In this document: positions 33,706 to 43,497 of the stretch, in pieces
Position numbering within the stretch: the first letter of the stretch is position 1
Layout of the letters: every line of letters begins with the position of its first letter
From: SAR86 cluster bacterium AG-447-A08
GTDB lineage: Bacteria; Pseudomonadota; Gammaproteobacteria; Magnimaribacterales; Magnimaribacteraceae
DNA length: 64,000 nt
Assembly: GCA_003212335.1 (NCBI GenBank)
Contig: QCQA01000004.1
Span: 97,051-161,050, forward strand
Direction: 5' to 3'
Translations under genes and position numbers: made by a program
Notes under the pieces: model-generated
What the model saw: the letters and a program-made list of their open reading frames with translations, nothing else
Told to the model about the DNA's origin: nothing
Database searches by the model: none

Positions 33706-35772
33706 ATGGGCCTTGCAATTCGAACCTTCTTAATTGCTGTCTTGTTCGCATTATTAATTTTTATTTTAGGAGCAAATGATATCTTCTCCATCAAAGATGA
33801 TTTTAGTGATTTTGCTTTAGAGGATAGTCAGAAAGATGTTGTTGTTCCGAGCAATAATAACAGAGACGCTTTTTTTGGTGATTTACATGTGCATACTCGT
33901 TATTCTTTTGATGCCTTTATATTTGGTACAACTGCCTCTCCGGATGACGCTTACAGATATGCAAAAGGAGGAGCAATTAAACATCCTCTTGGATTTGATA
34001 TGCAGCTGGATGATCCTCTAGATTTTTATGCAGTCACTGATCATGCGGCTTGGCTAGGTATGATACGTGCTTACGCTGATCCTGATTCTAAACCTGGACA
34101 ATTAGATTTTGCATCAGACTTACACGGTTTAAATAATCCAGAAAATCTTAATACCAATACTTTTGCACGTAGGGCAGGTCTATTTGCTAACCTCATCACT
34201 GGAGAGTTAATCGAACCTTCTAAGAATCCATTAAAAATTTTAGGTGCCTATCTTCAGGAAGATACTATCTATGGAACCATGGCTTACGATCGAAATACAC
34301 ATCAGTCTGCATGGAGAGATGTAGCTGAGGCTGCTGAAAGACATAATCAACCTGGAGAATTTACAACTTTCATAGCTTATGAATTTACTTCTAGTGGACC
34401 AGGCCAGAGTAATTTGCACAGAAATGTAATTTTTAAAGGTAGTAAGGCCCCAATACAACCATTTTCAATTATAGATTCAAGAAATCCTGAAGAGCTCTGG
34501 GATTGGATGGATAATTTAAGAGATCTTGGGGTAGAAAGTTTAGCTATTCCACATAACTCTAACGGTTCAAATGGTCAGATGTTTAAGTTAGTAGATTGGG
34601 CCGGAAATCCAATGGATGATGATTATGCTTCTCAGAGAATGAGAAATGAACCTTTGGTAGAAATAACACAAGTGAAAGGTACTTCAGATACTCATCCACT
34701 TCTTTCCCCTGAAGATAAATGGGCAGATTTTGGAATAATGAATAATAGGGTTGCTTCACCCTTTTATTCTCATCCGAAAGGAAGTTACGTTAGAGATGCT
34801 TATCTAAGAGGTTTATCTTTAGAAGCTGAATATAAAATAAATCCTTATAAATTTGGATTAGTAGGAGCGAGTGACACTCATACAGGGGCTATTTCAGATA
34901 AAGAATCTGATTTCCATTCTAAAGTAGGTATTTTAGATGGTACCCCTGAACTTCGCGGTGCAGCACCTATTTCTCAGGACCTAAGAGATCGGCTTGAGGA
35001 GGCTGGTGGCAGTATATTAGTTAACGGAATTCTCGATATTGATGGTAAAGACTATATTGACACTGGGTATACTGAATGGGGAGCATCTGGTCTCGCTGCT
35101 GTTTGGGCAGAAAATAATACAAGAGAATCAATATACGAGGCTTTTCGAAGAAAAGAGACTTTTGCTACAACAGGAAGTCGCATCAAGGTAAGGTTTTTTG
35201 GTGGTTATAACCTCAAAAATATCCTTCAAGAAAAAGATCCTATCAAATACGCTTATGCTCAAGCAGCAACTATGGGATCCGACATAATTCAAAATAATGA
35301 CACAGCCCCTGAGTTTATGGTTTGGGCACTGAGAGATTTAAAAAGAGCACCGTTAGACAGAGTGCAGATTATCAAAGGATGGACAGAATTAAGCGGAAAA
35401 CCCCATGAAAAAATTTACGATGTTGCTTGCTCTGATGGTAGAAAAGCCAACCCTAATACAGGACTGTGTAAGGAAAGCAGGGCTAAAGTAAACCTCAATA
35501 ATTGTAAGATCTCTAAAAATGTAGGTGCAAATGAGCTAAAGACAGTTTGGCAAGATCCAGACTTTAATCCAGATCTTAAGGCCTTCTATTATGTTAGAGT
35601 TCTAGAGAATCCTACTTGTCGCTGGTCGACTTGGGACGCTTTAAAATCTGGAGAAAAGCCAAGAGAAGATCTTCCATCAACTATTCAAGAAAGAGCGTGG
35701 AGCTCACCGATTTGGTATATTCCTGATAATGAGGGAATAACAACAGGAAACATTCTTCCTGATGATATTTAA
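33706..35772 (+). CDS. DUF3604 protein, PHP-like, membrane-anchored
   Basis: A 688-residue protein beginning with a hydrophobic segment (residues 7-24) that could be a signal anchor or signal peptide. The DUF3604 (PF12228) domain starts at FFGDLHVHTRYSFDA, with His61 and His63 recalling the PHP metallohydrolase motif. VTDHAAW, VGASDTHTGA and FRRKETFATTGSR follow. Function is not established; a periplasmic metal-dependent hydrolase is the natural guess. It is about as long as, and clearly homologous to, the next gene, which lies 92 bases downstream. A run of cysteines near the C-terminus (DVACSDG, GLCKES, NNCKI, NPTCRW) is conserved in both. Confidence 0.85.
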   Translation: MGLAIRTFLIAVLFALLIFILGANDIFSIKDDFSDFALEDSQKDVVVPSNNNRDAFFGDLHVHTRYSFDAFIFGTTASPDDAYRYAKGGAIKHPLGFDMQLDDPLDFYAVTDHAAWLGMIRAYADPDSKPGQLDFASDLHGLNNPENLNTNTFARRAGLFANLITGELIEPSKNPLKILGAYLQEDTIYGTMAYDRNTHQSAWRDVAEAAERHNQPGEFTTFIAYEFTSSGPGQSNLHRNVIFKGSKAPIQPFSIIDSRNPEELWDWMDNLRDLGVESLAIPHNSNGSNGQMFKLVDWAGNPMDDDYASQRMRNEPLVEITQVKGTSDTHPLLSPEDKWADFGIMNNRVASPFYSHPKGSYVRDAYLRGLSLEAEYKINPYKFGLVGASDTHTGAISDKESDFHSKVGILDGTPELRGAAPISQDLRDRLEEAGGSILVNGILDIDGKDYIDTGYTEWGASGLAAVWAENNTRESIYEAFRRKETFATTGSRIKVRFFGGYNLKNILQEKDPIKYAYAQAATMGSDIIQNNDTAPEFMVWALRDLKRAPLDRVQIIKGWTELSGKPHEKIYDVACSDGRKANPNTGLCKESRAKVNLNNCKISKNVGANELKTVWQDPDFNPDLKAFYYVRVLENPTCRWSTWDALKSGEKPREDLPSTIQERAWSSPIWYIPDNEGITTGNILPDDI

Positions 35773-35828
35773 ATAAAGATTTTGATGTCATAGATTTGAC
35801 AAAACATGACCTTCCCAAGATTCTGAAT

Positions 35829-35842
35829 AATTGTTAAATTGT
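35829..35842 (+). promoter_or_regulatory. Conserved upstream element of DUF3604 gene 2
   Basis: AATTGTTAAATTGT, identical to 33666-33679, built as two AATTGT units split by TA. It ends 22 bases before the ATG of the second DUF3604 gene, at nearly the same distance as the first copy. Confidence 0.5.
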
Positions 35843-35864
35843 CTCCATCAAAAAGGGGATAAAT

Positions 35865-37949
35865 ATGAAAAATTCTTTGAAGGTCTTAACAGGACTCTTC
35901 ATTACGGTGGGCTTATGGAGCTGTACCTCACCTAATGATATTGTTGATTATAGTGATGATCTGGCTGTAATTGACCCTGAACCAGGTAGCACTCCTGGAT
36001 ATAGCGAAGATAAAAATGTTTACTTCGGTGACCTCCATGTTCATACCAAACATTCTTTTGATGCTTATATCTTTGGCACGACTGCAACACCCGATGATGC
36101 TTATGAGTACGCTAAAGGTAATGCTATTCAACATCCTCTTGGATATGACATGCAGCTCAGAGAGCCTTTAGATTTTTATGCTGTTACCGACCACGGCTTC
36201 TTACTGGGAAGCGTTGAGGGGTGGGCCGATCCTGATAATGGCAGGGCAGGCACTGAACCTTTTCATAATCTAAATGCCCCGGAAAATCTCACTCAGGAAT
36301 CTATAGCTTCACGATCACAACTTTTCCAAACCTACGTTAGAAATATAGCTCAATATAGTAATATTTGGACTAGAACAGTAGCCTACTTAACTGGAGATAC
36401 AGCCAGAGGTTCAACGATATATGATGTGGATGTACATAGAACGGCTTGGAAAGATGTTATACAAAGCGCTCAACGACATAATGATCCAGGTAATTTTACT
36501 ACCTTCGTTGCATATGAATTCACCGCTTCAACTACTAGATCAGCTAATACAAAGGGTGCATCTGCCTTAGGTTGTTTGTTGACTGGAAATGGTTGTAATT
36601 TTGATGGCGCACCTCCTTTTGAAAACGCCAATCTTCATAGAAATGTAATATACAAAGGCAATAAATTCACTGTAGAACCTTTCACTAGACTGAAATCAGT
36701 TAATCCAGAGAACCTCTGGTCGTGGATGGATGATTTAAGAGACAGGGGTGTCGATACTATTGCAATACCTCATAACTCAAATGGATCAAATGGACAAATG
36801 TTTGAAATGGAGAACTGGGAAGGACTACCTATCAGCACTCAATATGCTGAATTTAGAATGCGTAATGAACCTCTCGTAGAAATGACTCAAGTTAAAGGAA
36901 CCTCCGAAACACACCCAATTCTTTCCCCAAATGATGAATGGGCAGACTTTGAGATTATGTGGCAAAGAGTCGGAAATTCATCTTACAGCAGACCCTTTGG
37001 CAGTTATGTAAGACAAGCTTATCTTGATGGTTTAGGTATGGAAGAGGAGGGAAGAGGCAATCCTTATAAATTTGGAATGGTTGGGGCAAGTGATACTCAT
37101 ACTGGCGCCATTTCGGATGATGAATCAGACTTTCATTCAAAAGTTGGAATACTAGATGGTACTGCTGTGGCAAGAGGCTCAGTACCTATATCAGATCAAC
37201 AAGTTCAAGATTTAACAGGTGGCAATGCCATAAGGCAATTGTCTTTCAAAAAAATTGGGGACCGAAATTTTAATAATACAGTTTTTAATACTTGGGGTGC
37301 TTCTGGTTTAGCAGCCGTTTGGGCAGAAGAAAATACGAGGGACTCAATATTTGATGCCTTTAGAAGAAAAGAAACTTATGCAACTTCTGGAAGCAGAATA
37401 AAACTAAGATTTTTTGGAGGATACGATTTAGATAAGATCGATCTTGCGCAGGATAATCTAGTTAAAGAGGCCTATAAGAAAGGTGTCCCTATGGGTCAGG
37501 ATTTAGCAGCTTCTGAAGGCAAAGCACCTTCTTTCTTAATTTGGGCTATGCGAGATAAAAATGCTGCTCCTTTACAAAGAGTTCAAATCATAAAAGGTTG
37601 GGTTGAAAAGACTACCGGACGTCCTTACGAAGAAGTTATTGATGTTGCATGCTCAGATGGTTTAACACCTGATCCTATTACTAACCGCTGTCCTGATAAC
37701 GAAGCTCTTGTCGACGTCTCTGATTGTTCAATTAGCTCAGATAGAGGAGCTAACGAAATTAAAACAATTTGGACTGATGATTCTTTTGACTCATCAGTTA
37801 AGTCTTTCTATTATGTAAGAGTATTAGAAAACCCTAGTTGCAGATGGTCAACTTGGGATGCAGTTAAAAATGGAACAAAACCTAGAGAAGATCTACAACC
37901 TACAATACAAGAGAGGGCTTGGTCCTCACCAATCTGGTATTCATATTAA
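35865..37949 (+). CDS. DUF3604 protein, PHP-like lipoprotein
   Basis: This 694-residue paralogue of the preceding gene has a lipoprotein signal with GLWSC, so Cys20 is the predicted lipid site. The domain begins YFGDLHVHTKHSFDAYIFGTT, with His58 and His60; VTDHGFLLG, TIAIPHNSNGSNG, VGASDTHTG and YATSGSRIKLRFFGG match the first copy. It has an extra segment with two cysteines near residues 240-260 that the first copy lacks. The different anchoring (helix versus lipid) suggests the two act at different places in the envelope. The acyl-CoA dehydrogenase gene starts 23 bases later. Confidence 0.87.
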   Translation: MKNSLKVLTGLFITVGLWSCTSPNDIVDYSDDLAVIDPEPGSTPGYSEDKNVYFGDLHVHTKHSFDAYIFGTTATPDDAYEYAKGNAIQHPLGYDMQLREPLDFYAVTDHGFLLGSVEGWADPDNGRAGTEPFHNLNAPENLTQESIASRSQLFQTYVRNIAQYSNIWTRTVAYLTGDTARGSTIYDVDVHRTAWKDVIQSAQRHNDPGNFTTFVAYEFTASTTRSANTKGASALGCLLTGNGCNFDGAPPFENANLHRNVIYKGNKFTVEPFTRLKSVNPENLWSWMDDLRDRGVDTIAIPHNSNGSNGQMFEMENWEGLPISTQYAEFRMRNEPLVEMTQVKGTSETHPILSPNDEWADFEIMWQRVGNSSYSRPFGSYVRQAYLDGLGMEEEGRGNPYKFGMVGASDTHTGAISDDESDFHSKVGILDGTAVARGSVPISDQQVQDLTGGNAIRQLSFKKIGDRNFNNTVFNTWGASGLAAVWAEENTRDSIFDAFRRKETYATSGSRIKLRFFGGYDLDKIDLAQDNLVKEAYKKGVPMGQDLAASEGKAPSFLIWAMRDKNAAPLQRVQIIKGWVEKTTGRPYEEVIDVACSDGLTPDPITNRCPDNEALVDVSDCSISSDRGANEIKTIWTDDSFDSSVKSFYYVRVLENPSCRWSTWDAVKNGTKPREDLQPTIQERAWSSPIWYSY

Positions 37950-37972
37950 TTAGTTATTGAAGGAGAAATAAC

Positions 37973-39226
37973 ATGTTACAAAACGACCCTGAACTTTTTG
38001 AACTTTCCATGTCTGAGAAAACTCAGCCATTAATGGATTTAGTAAAAAAACATTGTGAAGAAAATGTAAAACCAATCCAGCAAGAATATTCTGCTTTGCA
38101 GAACGAAAAAGAAGATAGATGGTCTTGGCATCCGAGGCAGATCGAACTCATGGAAGGTGCAAAAGAAAAAGCTAGAGAGCTTGGACTTTGGAATTTTTTC
38201 TTACCTGACCCAGATGGAAATATTGGTGATGGACTAACTAATCTTGACTATACATATGTCGCAAGTGAGATTGGAAAATATCCACTTGCATCTGAAAGCA
38301 TGAACTGCTCCGCACCAGATACTGGCAACATGGAAGTTTTAGAGAGAGTTGGCACTGAAGAACAGAAGAAGCAATGGCTAGAACCTCTTCTAAACGGAGA
38401 AATAAGATCTGCTTATGCTATGACAGAACCAAATCTAGCATCTTCTGATGCAAAAAATATAAGTACAAGCGCTGTTCTAGATGGAGATGAATGGGTTATA
38501 AATGGTGAGAAGTTTTATATCTCAGGTGCTGGAGATCCACGTTGCAAGATAATGATAGTAATGGTTAAGACAAGTCCAGATGCGCATCCTTCAAAACAAC
38601 AATCACAGATTCTTGTACCAAAAGATACTCCTGGTGTAGAAATATTAGAAGGTATGCAGGTATTTGGTCACGATCATGCTCCGCATGGTCACATGCATAT
38701 CAAGTTTAATAATGTAAGAGTGCCAAAAGAAAATATACTCCTTGGTGAAGGAAGAGGTTTTGAGATATCACAAGTAAGACTAGGCCCTGGTCGTATTCAT
38801 CATTGCATGAGAACGATTGGTAAAGCAGAGACAGCTCTTGAATTAATGGTAAAGAGAGCCGGAACAAGAGAGGCGTTTGGTAAACCTATTGCAAAACTAG
38901 GTGGAAACTTAGAGATAATTTCTAGAGCAAGAATAGAGATTAATGCCATGAGACTTGCAGTACTTCAGGCTGCCAAGGCAATGGATGTTCTTGGAAATAA
39001 AGAAGCCAGAGTCTACATAAGCGCTATTAAGGCAATGGTTCCAGAGAAAGCTTGCAAGATAATTGATCAAGCAATTCAAATGCATGGTGCTGCTGGAATT
39101 TCACAATGGACTCCTTTAGCCGGTCTCTATACGGATATTAGGCACTTAAGATTTGCCGATGGTCCTGATGAAGTTCACCACATGGTTGTTGGTAGAGCTG
39201 AGATGCAGAAATATGATCTATGGTAG
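37973..39226 (+). CDS. Acyl-CoA dehydrogenase (ACAD10/11-like)
   Basis: A 417-residue enzyme with YAMTEPNLASSDAKNI, EKFYISGAGD and a C-terminal ADGPDEVHHMVVGRAE motif. That ending, with Asp where most family members have Glu, is the form seen in the ACAD10/11 group. Those human enzymes act on 4-hydroxy or long/branched acyl-CoAs; here the substrate is not known. A GGAGAAAT ribosome binding site is present. It precedes the single-chain carboxylase by 29 bases, so both probably act on the same acyl-CoA pathway. Confidence 0.9.
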   Translation: MLQNDPELFELSMSEKTQPLMDLVKKHCEENVKPIQQEYSALQNEKEDRWSWHPRQIELMEGAKEKARELGLWNFFLPDPDGNIGDGLTNLDYTYVASEIGKYPLASESMNCSAPDTGNMEVLERVGTEEQKKQWLEPLLNGEIRSAYAMTEPNLASSDAKNISTSAVLDGDEWVINGEKFYISGAGDPRCKIMIVMVKTSPDAHPSKQQSQILVPKDTPGVEILEGMQVFGHDHAPHGHMHIKFNNVRVPKENILLGEGRGFEISQVRLGPGRIHHCMRTIGKAETALELMVKRAGTREAFGKPIAKLGGNLEIISRARIEINAMRLAVLQAAKAMDVLGNKEARVYISAIKAMVPEKACKIIDQAIQMHGAAGISQWTPLAGLYTDIRHLRFADGPDEVHHMVVGRAEMQKYDLW

Positions 39227-39239
39227 AAACTAGTTTCTA
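39224..39239. other. 16-bp perfect palindrome between dehydrogenase and carboxylase genes
   Basis: TAGAAACTAGTTTCTA reads the same on both strands and begins at the dehydrogenase stop codon. A second inverted repeat, AAACTT-TAAAT-AAGTTT, follows before the carboxylase ATG. Either may be a site for a protein or a small mRNA structure. Confidence 0.4.
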
Positions 39240-39255
39240 AACTTTAAATAAGTTT

Positions 39256-42200
39256 ATGAAAAAGGTTCTTATAGCTAATAGGGGTGAGATAGCAATTCGT
39301 ATTGCTAGAACTTGCAGTGACTTAGGCCTTAAAACTGTAGGAATCTATTCCGAAGATGATTCCAATTCTCTCCACCTGTCCAAGGTAGATGAGGCTTTTA
39401 AGATAGAAGGTAATGGAGCACAGGCTTATCTCAATATCAAAGAGATAATAGCAGTTGCCAAAAAATCTAAAGTCGATGCTATCCATCCTGGATATGGCTT
39501 TTTAAGCGAAAATTCCTCCTTTGCCTCAGCCGCTAAACGAGCAAAAATTAAATTCGTAGGACCCAGCGAAAGAACCTTAAAGATATTTGGAGATAAAACC
39601 TCTGCAAAAGAACTTGCCTTGAGTTTAGGAATACCGGTTATTGCTGGAACTAAGCAAAAGACCACTTTAAAGCAAGCTCAAGATTTTCTAAAATCTTTAA
39701 AAAAGAATTCATCAGTTGTTATTAAGGCCATCTCAGGTGGTGGTGGAAGGGGTATGCGAGTTGTTTCGAAACCTGATGACTTAAAAGAATCTTTCGACAG
39801 AGCTTCTTCAGAAGCTAAAGCATCATTCGACTCTCCTGACTTATATTTAGAAGAATATCTCAGAGATTATAGGCACATTGAGTTTCAAATCCTTGGTGAT
39901 GGTACTGGTGCTGTAAGTCACTTACATGAAAGAGAGTGCTCTATTCAAAGGCGTTATCAAAAGCTGATAGAAATCGCTCCTAGCCCAAGCCTAAACGTCG
40001 AGTTAAAGTCCAGAATGATTGAAGCTTCACTGGCATTAACTAAAAAACTTAAGTACGAGGGCTTAGCCACTATAGAATTTTTAGTAAACATAGAAAAAAA
40101 TGATTTCAGATTTATAGAATGTAATCCCAGGCTGCAAGTAGAGCACACAGTGACTGAATCAGTTTTATCTCTGGATTTGGTAAGAGCTCAACTACAAATT
40201 GCTTCAGGTAAAACTTTAAAACAAATTAAGCTTGAGCAAGAAAATGTTCCTGAACCTCAAGGCTATGCAATTCAATCCAGAGTTAATATGGAAACAATTG
40301 ACTCTCAAGGTAATGCAAATCCTGGAGGGGGAACTCCTGAAAATTTTGATTTGCCTTCTGGTCCAGGAGTAAGGGCTGATAGTTACGGCTACGCAGGATA
40401 TCAAACTAATCCTTTGTTTGATTCTCTAATAGCTAAAATAATTACTTATGCTCCTGCGGATAACTTCAAACAAGCAATTAATAGAAACTACAGATCTCTC
40501 TGCGAATTTAAAATTTCAGGAGTTCCAACTAATTTAAACCTTTTAAAGAATATCCTGGTAAATAAAGATTTTAAAAACAACAAAGTTCATACCAATTTTT
40601 TTGAAGACAACCTAGATACACTTACTTCTTTGAAGGATCATTCTGATCTTTCTGACATAAATAGAAGCATATCCAAAGATATCCCAAAAAGAGGAAAAAT
40701 AGAGGATCTCGATCCGCTGGCAGTTCTTGATCATGGAAAATCTGGTGGAGTTTTTGTTGATCAATCAGAGAATATCTTGGAACTGCATCAGTTGGATATA
40801 AAAGAAGGTTACGAAAGTGTGAATGCCCCAATGCAGGGAATGATTGTTAAGTTTAACGTGAAGGTGGGAGATAGTGTTTGGGAAGGAAAAACACTAGGGA
40901 TCATGGAAGCCATGAAGATGGAGCATGAAATTACATCTCAAGTTAGCGGAGTGGTAGAAGAAATATCTGTCTCAAATTTAGACACAGTTTTTGAAGGACA
41001 TTCCTTAATGCTCATTCGTCTAGCTGATGTTGAAAAACAAAACTTGAGTGATGAAGAAGAAATAGATTTAGATTGGATTAGACCAGATCTAAGAGAAGCT
41101 CTCGATAGGAAAGAAGCAAGTCATGATATCAATCGTCCTGAAGCTGTGAAGAAAAGATATGGAACGGGTCATAGAACGGCAAGAGAAAATATTGCACATC
41201 TTTGTGATGAAGGAAGTTTCCTGGAATACGGTTCAGTTGTAATGGCTGCACAAAGAAGAAGGAGAAGTGAAGAAGATTTAATTAAAAACACTACCGGCGA
41301 TGGTATGGTTTGTGGTCTTGGGCATGTTAATGGTCATTTATTTCCTGAGAGCGCTTCTAGAGTTATGGCAATGTCTTATGATTATATGGTTCTTGCAGGC
41401 ACTCAAGGCAAAATGAACCATGCCAAAAAAGACAGAATGTTTGAAATAGCAGAGCAGAATGAACTACCTACTATTTTATTTGCTGAAGGTGGAGGAGGTA
41501 GACCTGGAGATACAGATACTTCAGGAGTAGCCGGCCTGGATTGTCTGGCTTTTACTTATTTTGCTCAATTGTCAGGTTTAGTTCCAGTAATTGGTATAAC
41601 CACTGGAAGATGTTTTGCTGGTAATGCAGTCCTGTTGGGGTGTTGTGATGTCATCATTGCAACGGAAGATTCAAATATAGGCGTAGGCGGCCCCGCCATG
41701 ATTGAAGGTGGAGGTTTGGGAGTTTTTACCCCTGATGAAGTAGGACCTATGGATGTTCAGGTTCCCAATGGAGTCGTGGATATAGCTGTAAAAGATGAAG
41801 AGGAGGCCGTTGAGGTTGCAAAAAAATACCTTTCTTATTTTCAAGGGTCAATAAAAAACTGGACAGCACCTGATGCTAGAAAACTAAGATTTGCAGTCCC
41901 TGAGAATAGGCTGAGATATTATGATATGCGAGATATTATAGATGGGATTGCTGATATAGATTCTGTTTTAGAGATTAGAAAAGACTGGGCCCCTGGAATA
42001 ATTACTTCGTTTATAAGAATAGAAGGCAAACCTGTTGGAGTTGTTGCAAACAATCCTGGTCATCTATCTGGAGCTATAGACTCACCTGGCGCTGATAAAG
42101 GATCACGATTCATACAACTATGTGATGCTTTCGATATTCCCATTTTATCTTTGATAGATTGCCCAGGCATTATGGTAGGACCCGAAAGTGAAAAAACAGC

Positions 42201-42630
42201 TCTCATAAGGCATGCAGCTAGAATGTTTGTTGTGGGTGCAAATATTGAAACACCTCTTATGTCGGTAGTAATTCGAAAAGCTTACGGCTTAGGAGCGCAA
42301 GCCATGGCCGGCGGCAGTTTTAAAATACCATTATTTACTGTTACTTGGCCTACAGGTGAATTTGGAGGTATGGGTCTAGAAGGTGCAGTCAAGTTAGGGT
42401 ATAGGAAAGAACTTGAAGCCATAAAAGATCCTAAGAAACGCATTGAAGCTTATGAAAAAATGGTAGCAGATAGTTATCATCGCGGTAGGGCAGTAAATAT
42501 GGCTTCTCACTTTGAACTTGATGATGTGATAGACCCTGCTGAAACAAGAAATTGGGTTTCAAGTACTCTCAAGTCCCTTCCTCCAAAATCTAAATCTGGC
42601 AAGAAAAGACCTAATATAGATACTTGGTAA
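39256..42630 (+). CDS. Single-chain acyl-CoA carboxylase (biotin carboxylase-BCCP-carboxyltransferase)
   Basis: One 1124-residue chain holds a whole biotin enzyme. Residues 1 to about 450 are biotin carboxylase (KVLIANRGEIAIRIARTC, the glycine loop ISGGGGRGMR, IECNPRLQVEHTVTE). Residues about 520-590 are the biotin carrier with EAMKMEH, Lys554 being the biotin site. From about 620 to the end is a carboxyltransferase with both alpha and beta halves (RTARENIAHLCDEGSF, GTQGKMNHAKKDRM, GRCFAGNAVLLGCCDV, KAYGLGAQAM). It carboxylates an acyl-CoA with bicarbonate and ATP. The layout resembles the single-chain long-chain acyl-CoA carboxylases; the substrate (acetyl-, propionyl- or longer acyl-CoA) is open. 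No frameshift or linker loss seen. Confidence 0.9.
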   Translation: MKKVLIANRGEIAIRIARTCSDLGLKTVGIYSEDDSNSLHLSKVDEAFKIEGNGAQAYLNIKEIIAVAKKSKVDAIHPGYGFLSENSSFASAAKRAKIKFVGPSERTLKIFGDKTSAKELALSLGIPVIAGTKQKTTLKQAQDFLKSLKKNSSVVIKAISGGGGRGMRVVSKPDDLKESFDRASSEAKASFDSPDLYLEEYLRDYRHIEFQILGDGTGAVSHLHERECSIQRRYQKLIEIAPSPSLNVELKSRMIEASLALTKKLKYEGLATIEFLVNIEKNDFRFIECNPRLQVEHTVTESVLSLDLVRAQLQIASGKTLKQIKLEQENVPEPQGYAIQSRVNMETIDSQGNANPGGGTPENFDLPSGPGVRADSYGYAGYQTNPLFDSLIAKIITYAPADNFKQAINRNYRSLCEFKISGVPTNLNLLKNILVNKDFKNNKVHTNFFEDNLDTLTSLKDHSDLSDINRSISKDIPKRGKIEDLDPLAVLDHGKSGGVFVDQSENILELHQLDIKEGYESVNAPMQGMIVKFNVKVGDSVWEGKTLGIMEAMKMEHEITSQVSGVVEEISVSNLDTVFEGHSLMLIRLADVEKQNLSDEEEIDLDWIRPDLREALDRKEASHDINRPEAVKKRYGTGHRTARENIAHLCDEGSFLEYGSVVMAAQRRRRSEEDLIKNTTGDGMVCGLGHVNGHLFPESASRVMAMSYDYMVLAGTQGKMNHAKKDRMFEIAEQNELPTILFAEGGGGRPGDTDTSGVAGLDCLAFTYFAQLSGLVPVIGITTGRCFAGNAVLLGCCDVIIATEDSNIGVGGPAMIEGGGLGVFTPDEVGPMDVQVPNGVVDIAVKDEEEAVEVAKKYLSYFQGSIKNWTAPDARKLRFAVPENRLRYYDMRDIIDGIADIDSVLEIRKDWAPGIITSFIRIEGKPVGVVANNPGHLSGAIDSPGADKGSRFIQLCDAFDIPILSLIDCPGIMVGPESEKTALIRHAARMFVVGANIETPLMSVVIRKAYGLGAQAMAGGSFKIPLFTVTWPTGEFGGMGLEGAVKLGYRKELEAIKDPKKRIEAYEKMVADSYHRGRAVNMASHFELDDVIDPAETRNWVSSTLKSLPPKSKSGKKRPNIDTW

Positions 42631-42686
42631 AAATACTTCACATATACCTATAAATACTTAATTTTATTATATTTTTAATTTAAAAA

Positions 42687-43497
42687 ATGAAACAAAGACT
42701 TTTTATTTTTCTGATACTTGGCATCATTATTCTATCAGCAGACTTAATGTTTAATGATGAAAGTGAAGACAAAATCACTATATTTGAGTCTGAAATCAAT
42801 TCTTTGATTGGTACTTGGGTTGATCAGGTTGGTAGAGAACCTACAATACAAGAAATAGACGGTATTATTAAACAGCTCCTTGATGAGGAGATACTTTACA
42901 GAGAAGCTTTAAAACTTGGTCTCGATAAAAATGACATAATCATTAAAAGAAGACTTGCCCAAAAAATAGGTTTCCTAAGACAAGAGGCAGATTCATCGCT
43001 ACCATCAGACGATGAGGTAACAGATTTTTTATAATCAAAATATAGATAAATACTTTGTAGGTAAGAGGATTACTTTTTCCCATATTTATTTTAGTGAGAA
43101 TGGATCAAATAAGTCTGATGCCGATGATGCTTTGAGTTTAATAAGATCTGGCTCTAATGCAACGGAATTTGGAGAACCATTTTTACTTGGTAAAAATTTT
43201 TCAGCCAAATCAATCCCAGAAATTGAAAGATCTTTTGGTAACGAGTTTTCCGAAGAGATACAAAACATAAGTCCTCAAACATGGTCTGGCCCTTTGAATT
43301 CAGAATATGGATCGCATCTTGTTTTTGTTAACTCAATCTCAGAATCTTTTACTCCTGACTTAGATGACATTAAGAATGCTGTGATAGGTGATGTAATTCT
43401 TGAGAAACAAAACAATGCTGTGAATGAATATTTAAAAGAATTAAGAAGTAAATACCAAATAGAAATCTTAGCTGATTTAAATGCAACATCTGACTAA
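42687..43497 (+). pseudogene. PpiC/SurA-like membrane-anchored PPIase, split by a frameshift
   Basis: Two reading frames together encode one protein. The first (42687-43034, 115 residues) has an N-terminal membrane helix and a SurA-N/PpiC-like helical region; it stops right after VTDFL. The other frame, open from 43021 to 43497, continues with QIFYNQNIDKYF, KRITFSHIYF, GEPFLLGKNF and the TWSGPLNSEYGSHLVFV parvulin segment. The switch falls in a run of six T at 43025-43030; five T would restore DFYNQN and a protein of about 269 residues. It could be a sequencing error, a true mutation, or slippage. PPIases of this kind commonly precede HupE/UreJ genes, as here (overlap of 17 bases). Confidence 0.7.

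Noticed and set aside
42687..43497. Two separate small genes instead of one PPIase
   Set aside because: The open frame of the second half extends upstream to the break without a start codon and ribosome binding site, and both halves make sense only as one PpiC/SurA-type protein.
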